From Thermoleophilia bacterium (GTDB lineage Bacteria > Actinomycetota > Thermoleophilia > Miltoncostaeales > Miltoncostaeaceae), in NCBI GenBank assembly GCA_028285405.1, contig JANQPH010000046.1:1-64000 (forward strand): a DNA stretch of 64,000 nucleotides, written 5' to 3'. How positions within the stretch are numbered: position 1 is the stretch's first letter; each line of letters begins with the position of its first letter. The translations under genes and the position numbers were made by a program. The notes under the pieces are model-generated. The model searched no databases and had not been told where the DNA came from. It was given only the letters and a program-made list of their open reading frames with translations. This document shows positions 1 through 6,610 of the stretch, one piece after another.

Positions 1-209
1 CCGCCGCCGACAGGCCCGCCGCGACCGCGTCCGGGCCGAGATTCGCCGCGAGGAACGCACGGCCGCCCGAGCGTGCGCCGAGCAGGATCGCGGCGCCGGC
101 GCCCAGCCGATCCCGCAGCTGATCCTGCTCGGCGCACGCTCGGACGGCCGTGCGTTCCTCGCGGCGAATCTCGGCCCGGACGCGGTCGCGGCGGGCCTGT
201 CGGCGGCGG
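1..209. repeat. Inverted repeat (fold-back) at the window's left end
   Basis: Bases 1-89 are the reverse complement of bases 121-209 with one mismatch (C66 opposite A144). The 31-nt spacer 90-120 is not random: its reverse complement encodes LRDRLGAGA, which reads directly into the AlaS residues AILLGAR that the arm encodes. So bases 1-120 as a whole look like an inverted stretch of alaS joined to the forward gene near the palindromic hexamer CAGCTG at 116-121. This is the signature of a strand-switch chimera in amplification, library making or assembly at a contig end. A genuine genomic inverted duplication is possible but less likely, because it would destroy alaS. Confidence 0.85.
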
Positions 210-376
210 ACATCATCGGCGTCGCCGCGCCGATCATCGGCGGAGGCGGCGGCGGCAAGGAGCGGCTCGCGCGAGCCGGAGGCAAGGATCCGGCCAAGCT
301 TCCCGAGGCGATCCGCGCCGCGGAGGACGCGATCACGGCGACGCTCGCCGGCAACGGGCGCCCGTCGCCTGAGTGA
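121..376 (+). CDS. alaS: Alanine--tRNA ligase, C-terminal fragment (5' part missing)
   Basis: This is the last 84 or so residues of alanyl-tRNA synthetase, the cytoplasmic enzyme that charges tRNA-Ala. The reading frame runs LILLGARSDGRAFL, a strand of the C-terminal DHHA1 domain, then the glycine-rich block GGGGGGK that is characteristic of the AlaS C-terminus. It ends with TGA at 374-376. Sequence before about 121 is an inverted copy and not authentic coding sequence, so the rest of alaS lies off this contig. The stop overlaps the GTG start of ruvX (GTGA, 373-376). The order alaS-ruvX-mltG-aroE is common in bacteria, which supports the call. Confidence 0.88.
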
Positions 377-768
377 AGGTCCTCGCGATCGACCACGGCG
401 AGGCCCGTGCGGGCCTGGCCGTCTCCGACCCGTCCGGCACGATCTCCCGACCGCTGCCGGTGATCCAGCGCGTTACATCTCGTCCGGGGTGGCAGCGGCT
501 GCTCGAGACGATCGCCGCAGAGGCTCCGGACCGGGTCATCGTGGGCGATCCCCGCACGCTGCGCGGCGAGCGGGGCACACAATCGCGCTCGGCACGCGGA
601 TTTGCCGATCGGCTCGCGGCGGCCGTCGAGATCCCGGTCGAGTTGCACGATGAGCGTCTGACGACCGTCGAGGCGACCCGTCGCAAGCGCGAAGGCGGCT
701 CTGGTGAACGGATCGACAGCCTCGCTGCATGCGTGCTGCTCGATGCGTATCTTGCACGCGTCCCATGA
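373..768 (+). CDS. ruvX: Putative pre-16S rRNA nuclease / Holliday junction resolvase-like YqgF
   Basis: The 131-residue product has the RNase H-like YqgF fold. It opens with the nucleotide-binding type strand VLAIDHGEARAGLAVSD, carries the central motif VIVGDPRTLRGERG, and ends with the acidic LHDERLTTVEATR block and the conserved DSLAACVLLDAYL helix. These are the family hallmarks, and its length matches the usual 130-150 residues. YqgF/RuvX processes the 5' end of 16S rRNA in E. coli and was earlier proposed as a resolvase. The GTG start at 373 overlaps the alaS stop, and the stop overlaps the mltG start, so the three genes are translationally coupled. Confidence 0.9.
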   Translation: MKVLAIDHGEARAGLAVSDPSGTISRPLPVIQRVTSRPGWQRLLETIAAEAPDRVIVGDPRTLRGERGTQSRSARGFADRLAAAVEIPVELHDERLTTVEATRRKREGGSGERIDSLAACVLLDAYLARVP

Positions 769-1652
769 GTGCCCGCCGATCAGGCGGCCATCGGCCCACT
801 CGTGCCCACGGCCGAACCGTCCTCTGGTTGATGCTCTTCCTCGCCGTCGTGGGGATGGTTGGCTGGGCCGTGGGCTCGAACGTCATCAGGAACGGTGACG
901 ACGAGGCCGCTCAGCCGACCGAGACCGCCCCGCCACCGATTCCGTTCACGATCCCGGAGGGGCTTCGTCGCGAGGACACGGCCGGGCTGATCAGCGACCA
1001 GATCAGCCCCGAGCGCCCGACCCTCCAGTCCGAGAACTATCTGAACCTCACCAAGCCCTCACGGCGTGGCCAGCGGCTCGCGGGCACGGACGAGCCCGTC
1101 TCGCTCGAGGGGTTCCTCTTTCCGAAGACCTACGACATCGGCATGGAGACCACCGCGAAGATCCTGGTCGATGCGCAGATCGACGAGTACCGGCGGATGA
1201 GGGACAACATCAACTACCGCTACGCGAAGAAGCGCAACCTCACCGAGTACGACGTCCTGATCATCGCGTCGATGATCGAGCGCGAGGCCCAGGCCGACCC
1301 CGAGCGCAAGCTCATCGCGAGCGTGATCTACAACCGCCTCAGGGCCGGGATGCCGCTCGAGATCGACGCGACGGTCCAGTACGCGCTCGGCGAGTGGAAG
1401 AAGCAGCTGACCCAATCCGATCTGGAGATCGACTCCCCGTACAACACACGGGTCTTCGCGGGTCTCCCGCCAGGGCCGATCGCGAACCCCGGCGAAGCGA
1501 GCCTGAGGGCGGCCGCCCGGCCCAAGGAGACCGACTTCCTGTTCTATGTCGCCCGCAACGACGGCTCCGGTCGCCACTACTTCGCGCGAACCGCAGACGA
1601 GCACGTGGCGAACATCCAGCGCGCCCGCGCGGCCGGCGGGGACAGCTTCTAG
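765..1652 (+). CDS. mltG: Endolytic murein transglycosylase MltG (YceG-like)
   Basis: MltG cleaves nascent peptidoglycan strands and is anchored in the inner membrane with its catalytic domain outside. The ATG at 765 was chosen because it overlaps the ruvX stop (ATGA) and leaves a short basic cytoplasmic tail, followed by one membrane helix at residues 17-36 (LWLMLFLAVVGMVGWAVG). The motif IIASMIEREAQ contains the catalytic glutamate, and DATVQYALG and SPYNTRVFAGLPPGPIANPG are conserved MltG blocks. At 295 residues it is shorter than many actinobacterial MltG proteins, with little before the LysM-like part. Confidence 0.92.
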   Translation: MSARRSGGHRPTRAHGRTVLWLMLFLAVVGMVGWAVGSNVIRNGDDEAAQPTETAPPPIPFTIPEGLRREDTAGLISDQISPERPTLQSENYLNLTKPSRRGQRLAGTDEPVSLEGFLFPKTYDIGMETTAKILVDAQIDEYRRMRDNINYRYAKKRNLTEYDVLIIASMIEREAQADPERKLIASVIYNRLRAGMPLEIDATVQYALGEWKKQLTQSDLEIDSPYNTRVFAGLPPGPIANPGEASLRAAARPKETDFLFYVARNDGSGRHYFARTADEHVANIQRARAAGGDSF

Positions 1653-1668
1653 TCGTGGCGGGTCGGTA

Positions 1669-2493
1669 GTGGCCGTCGGCGGCGGCACCCGCGTTGCCGG
1701 CGTGATCGGCTGGCCGATCGCGCACTCGCTGTCGCCCGCGATGCACAACGCCGGTTACGAGGCGCTCGGCCTCGACTGGGTCTACGTCCCGATCGCGGTG
1801 CCGACCGATCGGCTCGCCGAGGCGGTGCCGGGTCTGGCGGCGGCGAGCTTCGCGGGCCTGAACGTCACGATTCCGCACAAGGAGGAGGCGCTCGAGCTGG
1901 CAAGCGGCGCATCGGACGTCGCTCGCCAGATCGGAGCCGCCAACACGCTGATTCCGGACGGCGACGGCGGCTTCACGGCCGACAACACTGACGCGATCGG
2001 CTTCGAGCGCGCGGTCGAGGAGGTCGCGCCGGGGGCGCTGGACGGCGCCGAGGCGCTGATGCTGGGTGCCGGGGGCTCCGCGCAGGCGGTCGCGTGGGCA
2101 CTCCGAAACCGCGGATGCCGGGTCACGGTCGCCAACCGCACCGCCGAGCGGGCGCGGGGGCTGGGCGACGTCATCCCGTTCGATCCCGACGCCATCGACG
2201 AGGCGGCCTCATCGGCCGGCGTCGTCGTGAACGCGACGAGCCTCGGCATGAATGCCACCGAGCCGCCGCCCGAGCTTCCGCTCGCGGCGATCCGCCCGGG
2301 GGCCGTCGTGGTCGACCTGGTCTACTCGCCCGGCGGGACCGCATGGCTCAGGGCGGCGGGTGAGGCCGGCGCGATCACGGTCGACGGCCGGGGCATGCTG
2401 CTCCACCAGGGGGCGGCCTCGTTCACGATCTGGACGGGTGAGGACGCTCCGCTGGATGCGATGCGCGCGGCGCTCGGGGGGGCGGCGTCGTGA
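1669..2493 (+). CDS. aroE: Shikimate dehydrogenase (NADP+)
   Basis: AroE reduces 3-dehydroshikimate to shikimate, the fourth step of the chorismate pathway. The 274-residue protein shows all family motifs: SLSPAMHN (shikimate binding), NVTIPHKEEAL with the catalytic lysine, NTDAIGF with the catalytic aspartate, GAGGSAQAVAWAL (dinucleotide fold), NRT, NATSLGM and GMLLHQGAASF. The GTG at 1669 gives a normal N-terminus 16 nt after mltG, so the two are probably co-transcribed. The other shikimate genes present (aroC, K, B, Q) lie 16 kb downstream. The stop is 10 nt from the convergent tenA-like gene. Confidence 0.94.
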   Translation: MAVGGGTRVAGVIGWPIAHSLSPAMHNAGYEALGLDWVYVPIAVPTDRLAEAVPGLAAASFAGLNVTIPHKEEALELASGASDVARQIGAANTLIPDGDGGFTADNTDAIGFERAVEEVAPGALDGAEALMLGAGGSAQAVAWALRNRGCRVTVANRTAERARGLGDVIPFDPDAIDEAASSAGVVVNATSLGMNATEPPPELPLAAIRPGAVVVDLVYSPGGTAWLRAAGEAGAITVDGRGMLLHQGAASFTIWTGEDAPLDAMRAALGGAAS

Positions 2494-2503
2494 CCGCGCG
2501 GCG

Positions 2504-3166
2504 TCAGGTGGCCGGCGGGCCCGTCCCCACCTGCCAGAGATAGCGCCACAGCGAGAGCTCGCGCGCGAAGACGTCTCGTGCGATCGGCGTGGCCGTCTCC
2601 AGATCCGAGTGCCGGTCCGCCAGGTCGGCGAGCGCGCTCACGAACGTCGCGAACTCGGGGCTCGACCAGTTCTCGATCCAGCCGCCGTAGGGTCCGTCGG
2701 CTCCCACGCGGGCGCGGACACGGCTCCAGGCCCACCAGTAGGCGTGCTCGAGTGCCCAATACGACGCCAGCGCGCTCGCCGGTCCCGCGCTGAACGCCGC
2801 CCGCACGGCCTCGTTGAACGCTCCGACCACGGGCCCCGGCCCGGCGCCCAGATCGACGCCGCGGCGCGCGATCTCGCCTTCGAACCGATCCAGCTCGGCC
2901 CGAACGACGGGAAACGCCGCACCGACGAGGTCGACCGTCTCCTCGTCCGGCGCCTCGGCTACGAGCACCCCGAGCGAGCGCCGCATCGCGACCACGAAGT
3001 GCCAATCCTCCCGGAGCCAGGCGTCGAGGCAGGGGTCTGGCAACGACCCGTCGGCCAGACCCTCCAGGAAGGGCTCGGCCGCGATTCGCTCGAGCGCCTC
3101 CTGCTCGTCGGCGAGCAGCGCTCCCGTGACGCTGTCCGGCGGCCGTTGATCGGGCGTTGCGCTCAT
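2504..3166 (-). CDS. TenA-family (thiaminase II-like) protein without active-site cysteine
   Basis: The 220-residue all-helical protein matches the TenA/heme-oxygenase-like fold: LREDWHFVVAMRRSLGVL in the first part, ALEHAYWWAW in the middle and PYGGWIENWSSPEFATFV near the C-terminus, the last being the classic TenA signature. TenA proteins hydrolyse aminomethylpyrimidine thiamin breakdown products for salvage. The canonical active-site cysteine is absent and a glutamate (ALEHAY) sits in that region, as in the TenA_E group. The exact substrate is therefore uncertain. The ATG at 3166 (MSATPDQ) was preferred over an upstream extension, which lacks family similarity. No thiamin gene or TPP riboswitch is nearby. 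Confidence 0.7.
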   Translation of the reverse strand: MSATPDQRPPDSVTGALLADEQEALERIAAEPFLEGLADGSLPDPCLDAWLREDWHFVVAMRRSLGVLVAEAPDEETVDLVGAAFPVVRAELDRFEGEIARRGVDLGAGPGPVVGAFNEAVRAAFSAGPASALASYWALEHAYWWAWSRVRARVGADGPYGGWIENWSSPEFATFVSALADLADRHSDLETATPIARDVFARELSLWRYLWQVGTGPPAT

Positions 3167-3246
3167 CCGCTGTCCCCCTCGGTGCAGGTTCGACCGGCGA
3201 GCCACAGTACAGCGCCACGGGCTACGAGCGGTGGCGTCGGGAAGGG

Positions 3247-3597
3247 GTGCGCCCGGCTGCGGCGAACACAGGGCACGTGTCCGGAGCTGTCGCATACGAC
3301 CGATCCGACGAGTACGGCCAGGTTCTGCCGTTTCGACGCCCCATGCGGGTGGACATCTCGCACCCGCGCAGCTTCAACGACGCCCGTCGCATCGGCGACG
3401 TCCTGAAGCGCGGCTCGGTCGTGGTCGTCGTGCTGCACGAGGCCGACGCCAATCTGGCGAGCCGGATCCGGGACTTCGCCTTCGGCCTCGTCGCGGGCCG
3501 CGAAGGAGGGGTCGCTCAGGCAGGCCACGGAATCCTCGTCCTGACCCCGCCCGGGGTCGAGATGTCGGGCGTGGAGGCCCTGAAGCCGAGTTCCTGA
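3247..3597 (+). CDS. sepF: SepF-like cell division protein
   Basis: The C-terminal 75 residues match SepF (DUF552), a cytoplasmic FtsZ-binding ring protein that helps anchor the Z-ring in Gram-positives: DISHPRSFNDARRIGDVLKR, then VVVVVLHEADANLASRIRDFAFG and GILVLTPPGVEMSG. The N-terminus is poorly defined. I chose GTG 3247, giving 116 residues. GTG 3277 and ATG 3343 are alternatives, and the frame stays open upstream to 3157, which would collide with the divergent tenA-like gene. No amphipathic membrane-targeting helix is obvious. It stands away from ftsZ, so it could be a SepF paralogue. Confidence 0.72.
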   Translation: MRPAAANTGHVSGAVAYDRSDEYGQVLPFRRPMRVDISHPRSFNDARRIGDVLKRGSVVVVVLHEADANLASRIRDFAFGLVAGREGGVAQAGHGILVLTPPGVEMSGVEALKPSS

Positions 3598-3617
3598 CCG
3601 GGCCCGCGCGGGCCCGG
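3598..3617. terminator. Perfect 20-nt palindrome between convergent genes
   Basis: Directly after the sepF stop lies a perfect palindrome whose ten-base half is CCGGGCCCGC. It can fold into an 8-bp GC stem with a 4-nt loop on either strand. It sits between the ends of sepF (+) and sua5 (-), the right place for a bidirectional terminator. There is no T-run on either side, so intrinsic termination in the strict sense is not shown. Confidence 0.5.
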
Positions 3618-3634
3618 GATCGAGCCTGGGACCG

Positions 3635-4600
3635 TCAGGCGCCGCCGGTCGCCCGGCGGAGCCGGTCGACGATGGCCTCGGCGATGTCCGTTCCCGTAGG
3701 GGGCACCGCCAGCACGACGTCGACAGCGAGGTGATCGCTCTGACGAAGCGCCGCGTAGAGTTCGCGCGCGTACCCCGTGCCGTGGCCGAGCCCGTCGATC
3801 ACCAGGACGGCTCGATCGACCGAGACCGGCTCCGGCGAGAGAACGGCGACACGCCCTCCCGCGCTCGTGAGCTCGGCGGCCCGGGTGGCGAGCCCGTCTG
3901 CCGATACCAGCTCGACGCTGGCGTCGGGCGAGTAGTGCACGGCGAGCCGTCCTGGCGCCCGCGGCCCCGCATCCCGCGCGACCCGACCGACCGGCCGCTC
4001 GAGCGCGCGCGCGAGCTGGCTGCTGCTGACCGCCCCGGGGCGAAGGATCGTCGGTTCGCCGCCGCTCAGGTCGAGGACCGTCGACTCGATCCCGATCGTC
4101 GGCGCGCCGCCGTCGAGCACGACCTCCACGCGCTCGCCGAGCTCGGCTCGCACCGCCTCGGCGCTCGTCGGGCTCACCCGCCCGAACCGGTTCGCCGAGG
4201 GCGCGGCGACTCCACCGCCGAACCCCGCGATCAGCGCGAGCGCGATCGGGTGGTCGGGAACCCGAAGGCCAACGGTGTCCTGGCCCCCTGTCACCTCGTC
4301 GGGCACATGCCGGGAGCGAGGGACGACGAGCGTCAGGGGCCCAGGCCAGAACGCGTCCGCGAGCGCACGGGCGTCGCGTCCGGGTCCGACCGAGTAGCGC
4401 TCGAGCAGGCTGGCATCGGCGCCGTGCACGATGACCGGATGGGACCGTGGGCGTCCCTTCGCGTGGAAGAGCCGCGCGAGCGCAGTCGGCCGCTCGGCGG
4501 CGGCACCGAGCCCGTAGACCGTCTCGGTTGGGAAGGCCACCAGGCGGCCGGCGTGGAGCGCGGTGATGGCCAGCTCGAGGTCTGTGTCGGGGTCGCTCAG
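3635..4600 (-). CDS. L-threonylcarbamoyladenylate synthase (long Sua5 form)
   Basis: The enzyme makes threonylcarbamoyl-AMP from threonine, bicarbonate and ATP for the t6A37 modification of tRNA. The YrdC domain is clear: VAFPTETVYGLG, FHAKGRPRSHPVIVH, TLVVPRS, VGLRVPDHPIAL, VAAPSANRFGRVSPT. It is followed by the Sua5 C-terminal domain (LAVHYSPDASVELV onward), giving the long form. The first ATG/GTG in frame (GTG 4540) would cut off the opening helix of the YrdC fold. The frame continues upstream with family-like residues (LELAITALHAGRL) to CTG 4600, which overlaps the stop of the preceding radical SAM gene (CTGA). I therefore place the start at 4600; 4540 is the conventional alternative. Confidence 0.85.
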   Translation of the reverse strand: MSDPDTDLELAITALHAGRLVAFPTETVYGLGAAAERPTALARLFHAKGRPRSHPVIVHGADASLLERYSVGPGRDARALADAFWPGPLTLVVPRSRHVPDEVTGGQDTVGLRVPDHPIALALIAGFGGGVAAPSANRFGRVSPTSAEAVRAELGERVEVVLDGGAPTIGIESTVLDLSGGEPTILRPGAVSSSQLARALERPVGRVARDAGPRAPGRLAVHYSPDASVELVSADGLATRAAELTSAGGRVAVLSPEPVSVDRAVLVIDGLGHGTGYARELYAALRQSDHLAVDVVLAVPPTGTDIAEAIVDRLRRATGGA

Positions 4601-5688
4601 TGGCGCTCCGTCACGGCAGTGGGGCCCGTCGGCGCGACATCGAGCGCGAGCTGCCGGTCGTCGGCGACGGGAGGGGGAGGGAAGACGCGCCTCGGGCCCA
4701 CGTCACGAACCACAGGTCGGACTCCGCCGTGGCGTGCCGTGAGGCGCTCGACCCGTCGGGCGAGCGCATCTCGATCGGCGCGCGGCCCGTACGCCGAGCG
4801 GTACCGGCGCTCGATCTCTCCGGCCAGCCGCTCGTCCCGGGCGCCGAGCCACGACAGGTAGTGCTCGCGTACGCCGGGGCGAAGGTGCAGCAGTACCGCC
4901 GAGATCGATGTGGCGCCGGCCTCGACCGCGGCGCGGACGACCGCGTCGATCGAGTCGTCGCCGTCGGTCAGGCCGGGAATCACCGGAGCGATCAGGACGC
5001 CGCACGGGATGCCGGCCTCGTTGAGGCGCGAGACCGCCTCGAGGCGCTTGGCGGGGCTCGGCGCGCGTGGCTCGGTGAGCCGGGCCATCTCGGCGTCGAG
5101 GGTACCGATCGAGAGCGCCGTGGCGACCTCGACTCGCTCGGCGGCGGCCTCGAGCACGTCCAGGTCTCGCAGGATCAGCGGCGACTTGGTGAGGATCGAG
5201 AACGGCGTGTCGCACTCGGCGAGTGCGCCGATCAGGCCCCGCGTGAGCCGGTACCGCGACTCGACGAGCTGGTAGGGGTCGGTGTTGGTGCCCATCGCGA
5301 CGTGCGCTGCCGCCCACCGTGGCGACGACAGCTCGGCGCGCGCGCGCTCGACCGCGTTCACCTTGACGACGATCCGCCGGTCGAAGTCGTCGCCCATGTC
5401 GAGGCCGAGGTACTCGTGCGTCGGGCGCGCGAAGCAGTAGACGCACGCGTGGGTACAGCCGCGATACGCGTTGATCGTCCACCGGAAGGGCACGACCGCC
5501 CCGTCCGGGACCTCGTTGACGACCGAGCGGGCGCGCACGTGCAGAAGCTCGATTCCCGCGAGCTCGTCTCGACCTGGGATCCAGCCGCGTTCCTCGAAGA
5601 GGCTCGGCTGCCCCGCGTCGTCGTCGGTCAGCCGCCACCGAAGTGGCTCGGGAGCGCTCTTGGCGTACTCGTCGCTGCGAGCCGGCAT
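4597..5688 (-). CDS. Rv2578c-like radical SAM protein (SplB/COG1533 type)
   Basis: This 363-residue protein carries the radical SAM cluster motif CTHACVYC shortly after the strand WTINAYRGC, then HVAMGTNTDPYQLVE and FSILTKSPLILRDLD, typical of the COG1533 'DNA repair photolyase' group that includes mycobacterial Rv2578c. The reaction is unknown. The ATG at 5688 was chosen because the sequence just upstream is a promoter: a perfect LexA box occupies 5702-5715 and a -10-like TATGCT lies at 5700-5695. Control by DNA damage supports a DNA or nucleotide repair role. Its stop overlaps the probable CTG start of sua5. Confidence 0.82.
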   Translation of the reverse strand: MPARSDEYAKSAPEPLRWRLTDDDAGQPSLFEERGWIPGRDELAGIELLHVRARSVVNEVPDGAVVPFRWTINAYRGCTHACVYCFARPTHEYLGLDMGDDFDRRIVVKVNAVERARAELSSPRWAAAHVAMGTNTDPYQLVESRYRLTRGLIGALAECDTPFSILTKSPLILRDLDVLEAAAERVEVATALSIGTLDAEMARLTEPRAPSPAKRLEAVSRLNEAGIPCGVLIAPVIPGLTDGDDSIDAVVRAAVEAGATSISAVLLHLRPGVREHYLSWLGARDERLAGEIERRYRSAYGPRADRDALARRVERLTARHGGVRPVVRDVGPRRVFPPPPVADDRQLALDVAPTGPTAVTERH

Positions 5689-5701
5689 CGTCGAAGCATA
5701 G

Positions 5702-5715
5702 CGAACACATGTTCG
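5702..5715 (-). promoter_or_regulatory. LexA (SOS) box
   Basis: The sequence CGAACACATGTTCG matches the Gram-positive/actinobacterial LexA operator CGAAC-N4-GTTCG exactly, and its arms extend to GCGAAC/GTTCGC (5701-5716). It lies immediately upstream of a -10-like TATGCT (5700-5695) and 13 nt before the ATG of the radical SAM gene, so a bound repressor would block the promoter. No other GAAC-N4-GTTC match was noticed in the intergenic regions of the window. Confidence 0.82.
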
Positions 5716-5746
5716 CATGCAGCCCGGCCCGGGCGACACGTCATTC

Positions 5747-5773
5747 CGCCCGGCGGCGAAAGACCGCCGGGCG
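5747..5773. terminator. GC hairpin downstream of the small gene
   Basis: CGCCCGGCGG (5747-5756) pairs perfectly with CCGCCGGGCG (5764-5773) around the loop CGAAAGA. It follows the stop of the 60-residue gene on the minus strand by 11 nt and precedes the SOS promoter of the next gene. It probably isolates the two transcription units, although no T-run follows. Confidence 0.55.
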
Positions 5774-5784
5774 CCGAACCTCAG

Positions 5785-5967
5785 CTAGGCAGCGAGCTTC
5801 TCGTCGCGCACGCGACCCGGGCTGAGGATGATCTCTCCCGGAACGCCCCCCGGCTGGCCGACCTTGGGGTCGAGCCGGTCCAGGAGCGCGTTGATGCGCG
5901 CCATCTCGAGGTCCGCGACCGTCGCGGACGTCGTTGTCAAGCGACCTGCAGCGCGGTTCGAGCTCAT
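5785..5967 (-). CDS. Small conserved-looking hypothetical protein (60 aa)
   Basis: I do not recognise the family. The gene is well supported by its signals: a strong ribosome binding site (GGAGGGA, 9 nt before ATG 5967) and a stable hairpin directly after the stop. The product begins with a short polar stretch (MSSNRAAGRLTTTSATVADL), continues with a helix ARINALLDRLDPKVG, and ends with a flexible PGGVPGEIILSPGRVRDEK segment. It has no cysteines, no signal peptide and no membrane segment, so it is likely a small soluble cytoplasmic protein. It diverges from hsp20-lon, with 154 nt between the start codons. Confidence 0.65.
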   Translation of the reverse strand: MSSNRAAGRLTTTSATVADLEMARINALLDRLDPKVGQPGGVPGEIILSPGRVRDEKLAA

Positions 5968-6121
5968 CGTGCGTCCCTCCGTCAGTCGTGGTCTCAACTT
6001 GCGGGAGCATCCTTTCCTTCGCAGGTTCCGTGGGGGTTGGCGCTCCATTAGGGGTTCGTGAAGGCGCACTCGGAGCCCACGAGCAGGCTCGAGCGGGGGT
6101 CCGGCGGGGCCCGGGTCCCGC

Positions 6122-6610
6122 GTGGACTACAGTCCGGTCGTGCGCCGGCGACAGTGGCCTCCGGAAGACCCGCGAACGCTTCGAGGAGAGGCCGATCGGC
6201 TGATGGCCGAGCTGCTTCGCGGCGGCCGCGGCGCGGCGCAGTTCCGGCCCGCCGTGGACGTGTACGTCTCGGGCGAGCCGCCGGTGATCAACGTCGAGCT
6301 CGACGCCGCGGGCATCGATCCGGATGCCGTCCACGTCACGATCGACGGGGATCTGCTGACGATCGAGGGTGAGCGCCGGCCACCGGTCGAGCGGCGCGCC
6401 TACCAGCACGCCGAGATCGAGTGGGGGCGGTTCGAGCGGCGGCTGCGGCTTCCCACGACGGTGGACGTCGAGCGGGCGCGGGCCGACTACACGGCGGGCC
6501 TGCTCACGATCTCCCTGCCGGTGAGCCAGGCATCGCCGGCAGGTCCGATCCTCGTCGACGTCAGGCGACGTGGGCGAACCCGGTCCGACGCGGAGCCGGG
6601 GTCGGCGTGA
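6122..6610 (+). CDS. Small heat shock protein, Hsp20/alpha-crystallin family
   Basis: This is an ATP-independent chaperone that binds unfolding proteins. The alpha-crystallin domain spans about residues 40-140: FRPAVDVYVSGEPPVINVELDA, LTIEGERR, then FERRLRLPTTVDVERARADY and LLTISLP, which is the A-x-x-x-n-G-v-L signature in the variant form ARADYTAGLLTISLP. The C-terminal tail lacks a clear I-x-I motif, though ILVDV may serve. The GTG at 6122 is the first sensible start; GTG 6140 is an alternative. The stop overlaps the lon GTG (GTGA, 6607-6610), coupling chaperone and protease. No CIRCE or HAIR element was found upstream. Confidence 0.9.
   Translation: MDYSPVVRRRQWPPEDPRTLRGEADRLMAELLRGGRGAAQFRPAVDVYVSGEPPVINVELDAAGIDPDAVHVTIDGDLLTIEGERRPPVERRAYQHAEIEWGRFERRLRLPTTVDVERARADYTAGLLTISLPVSQASPAGPILVDVRRRGRTRSDAEPGSA

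Noticed and set aside
1-120. Open frame continuing upstream of alaS, and a 99-residue Arg-rich frame at 73-372
   Set aside because: The residues come from an inverted copy of alaS plus an out-of-frame reading; they do not resemble AlaS or any other protein.
5968-6121. CIRCE or HAIR heat-shock operator upstream of hsp20-lon
   Set aside because: Neither TTAGCACTC-N9-GAGTGCTAA nor CTTGAGT-N7-ACTCAAG, nor a close variant, is present.
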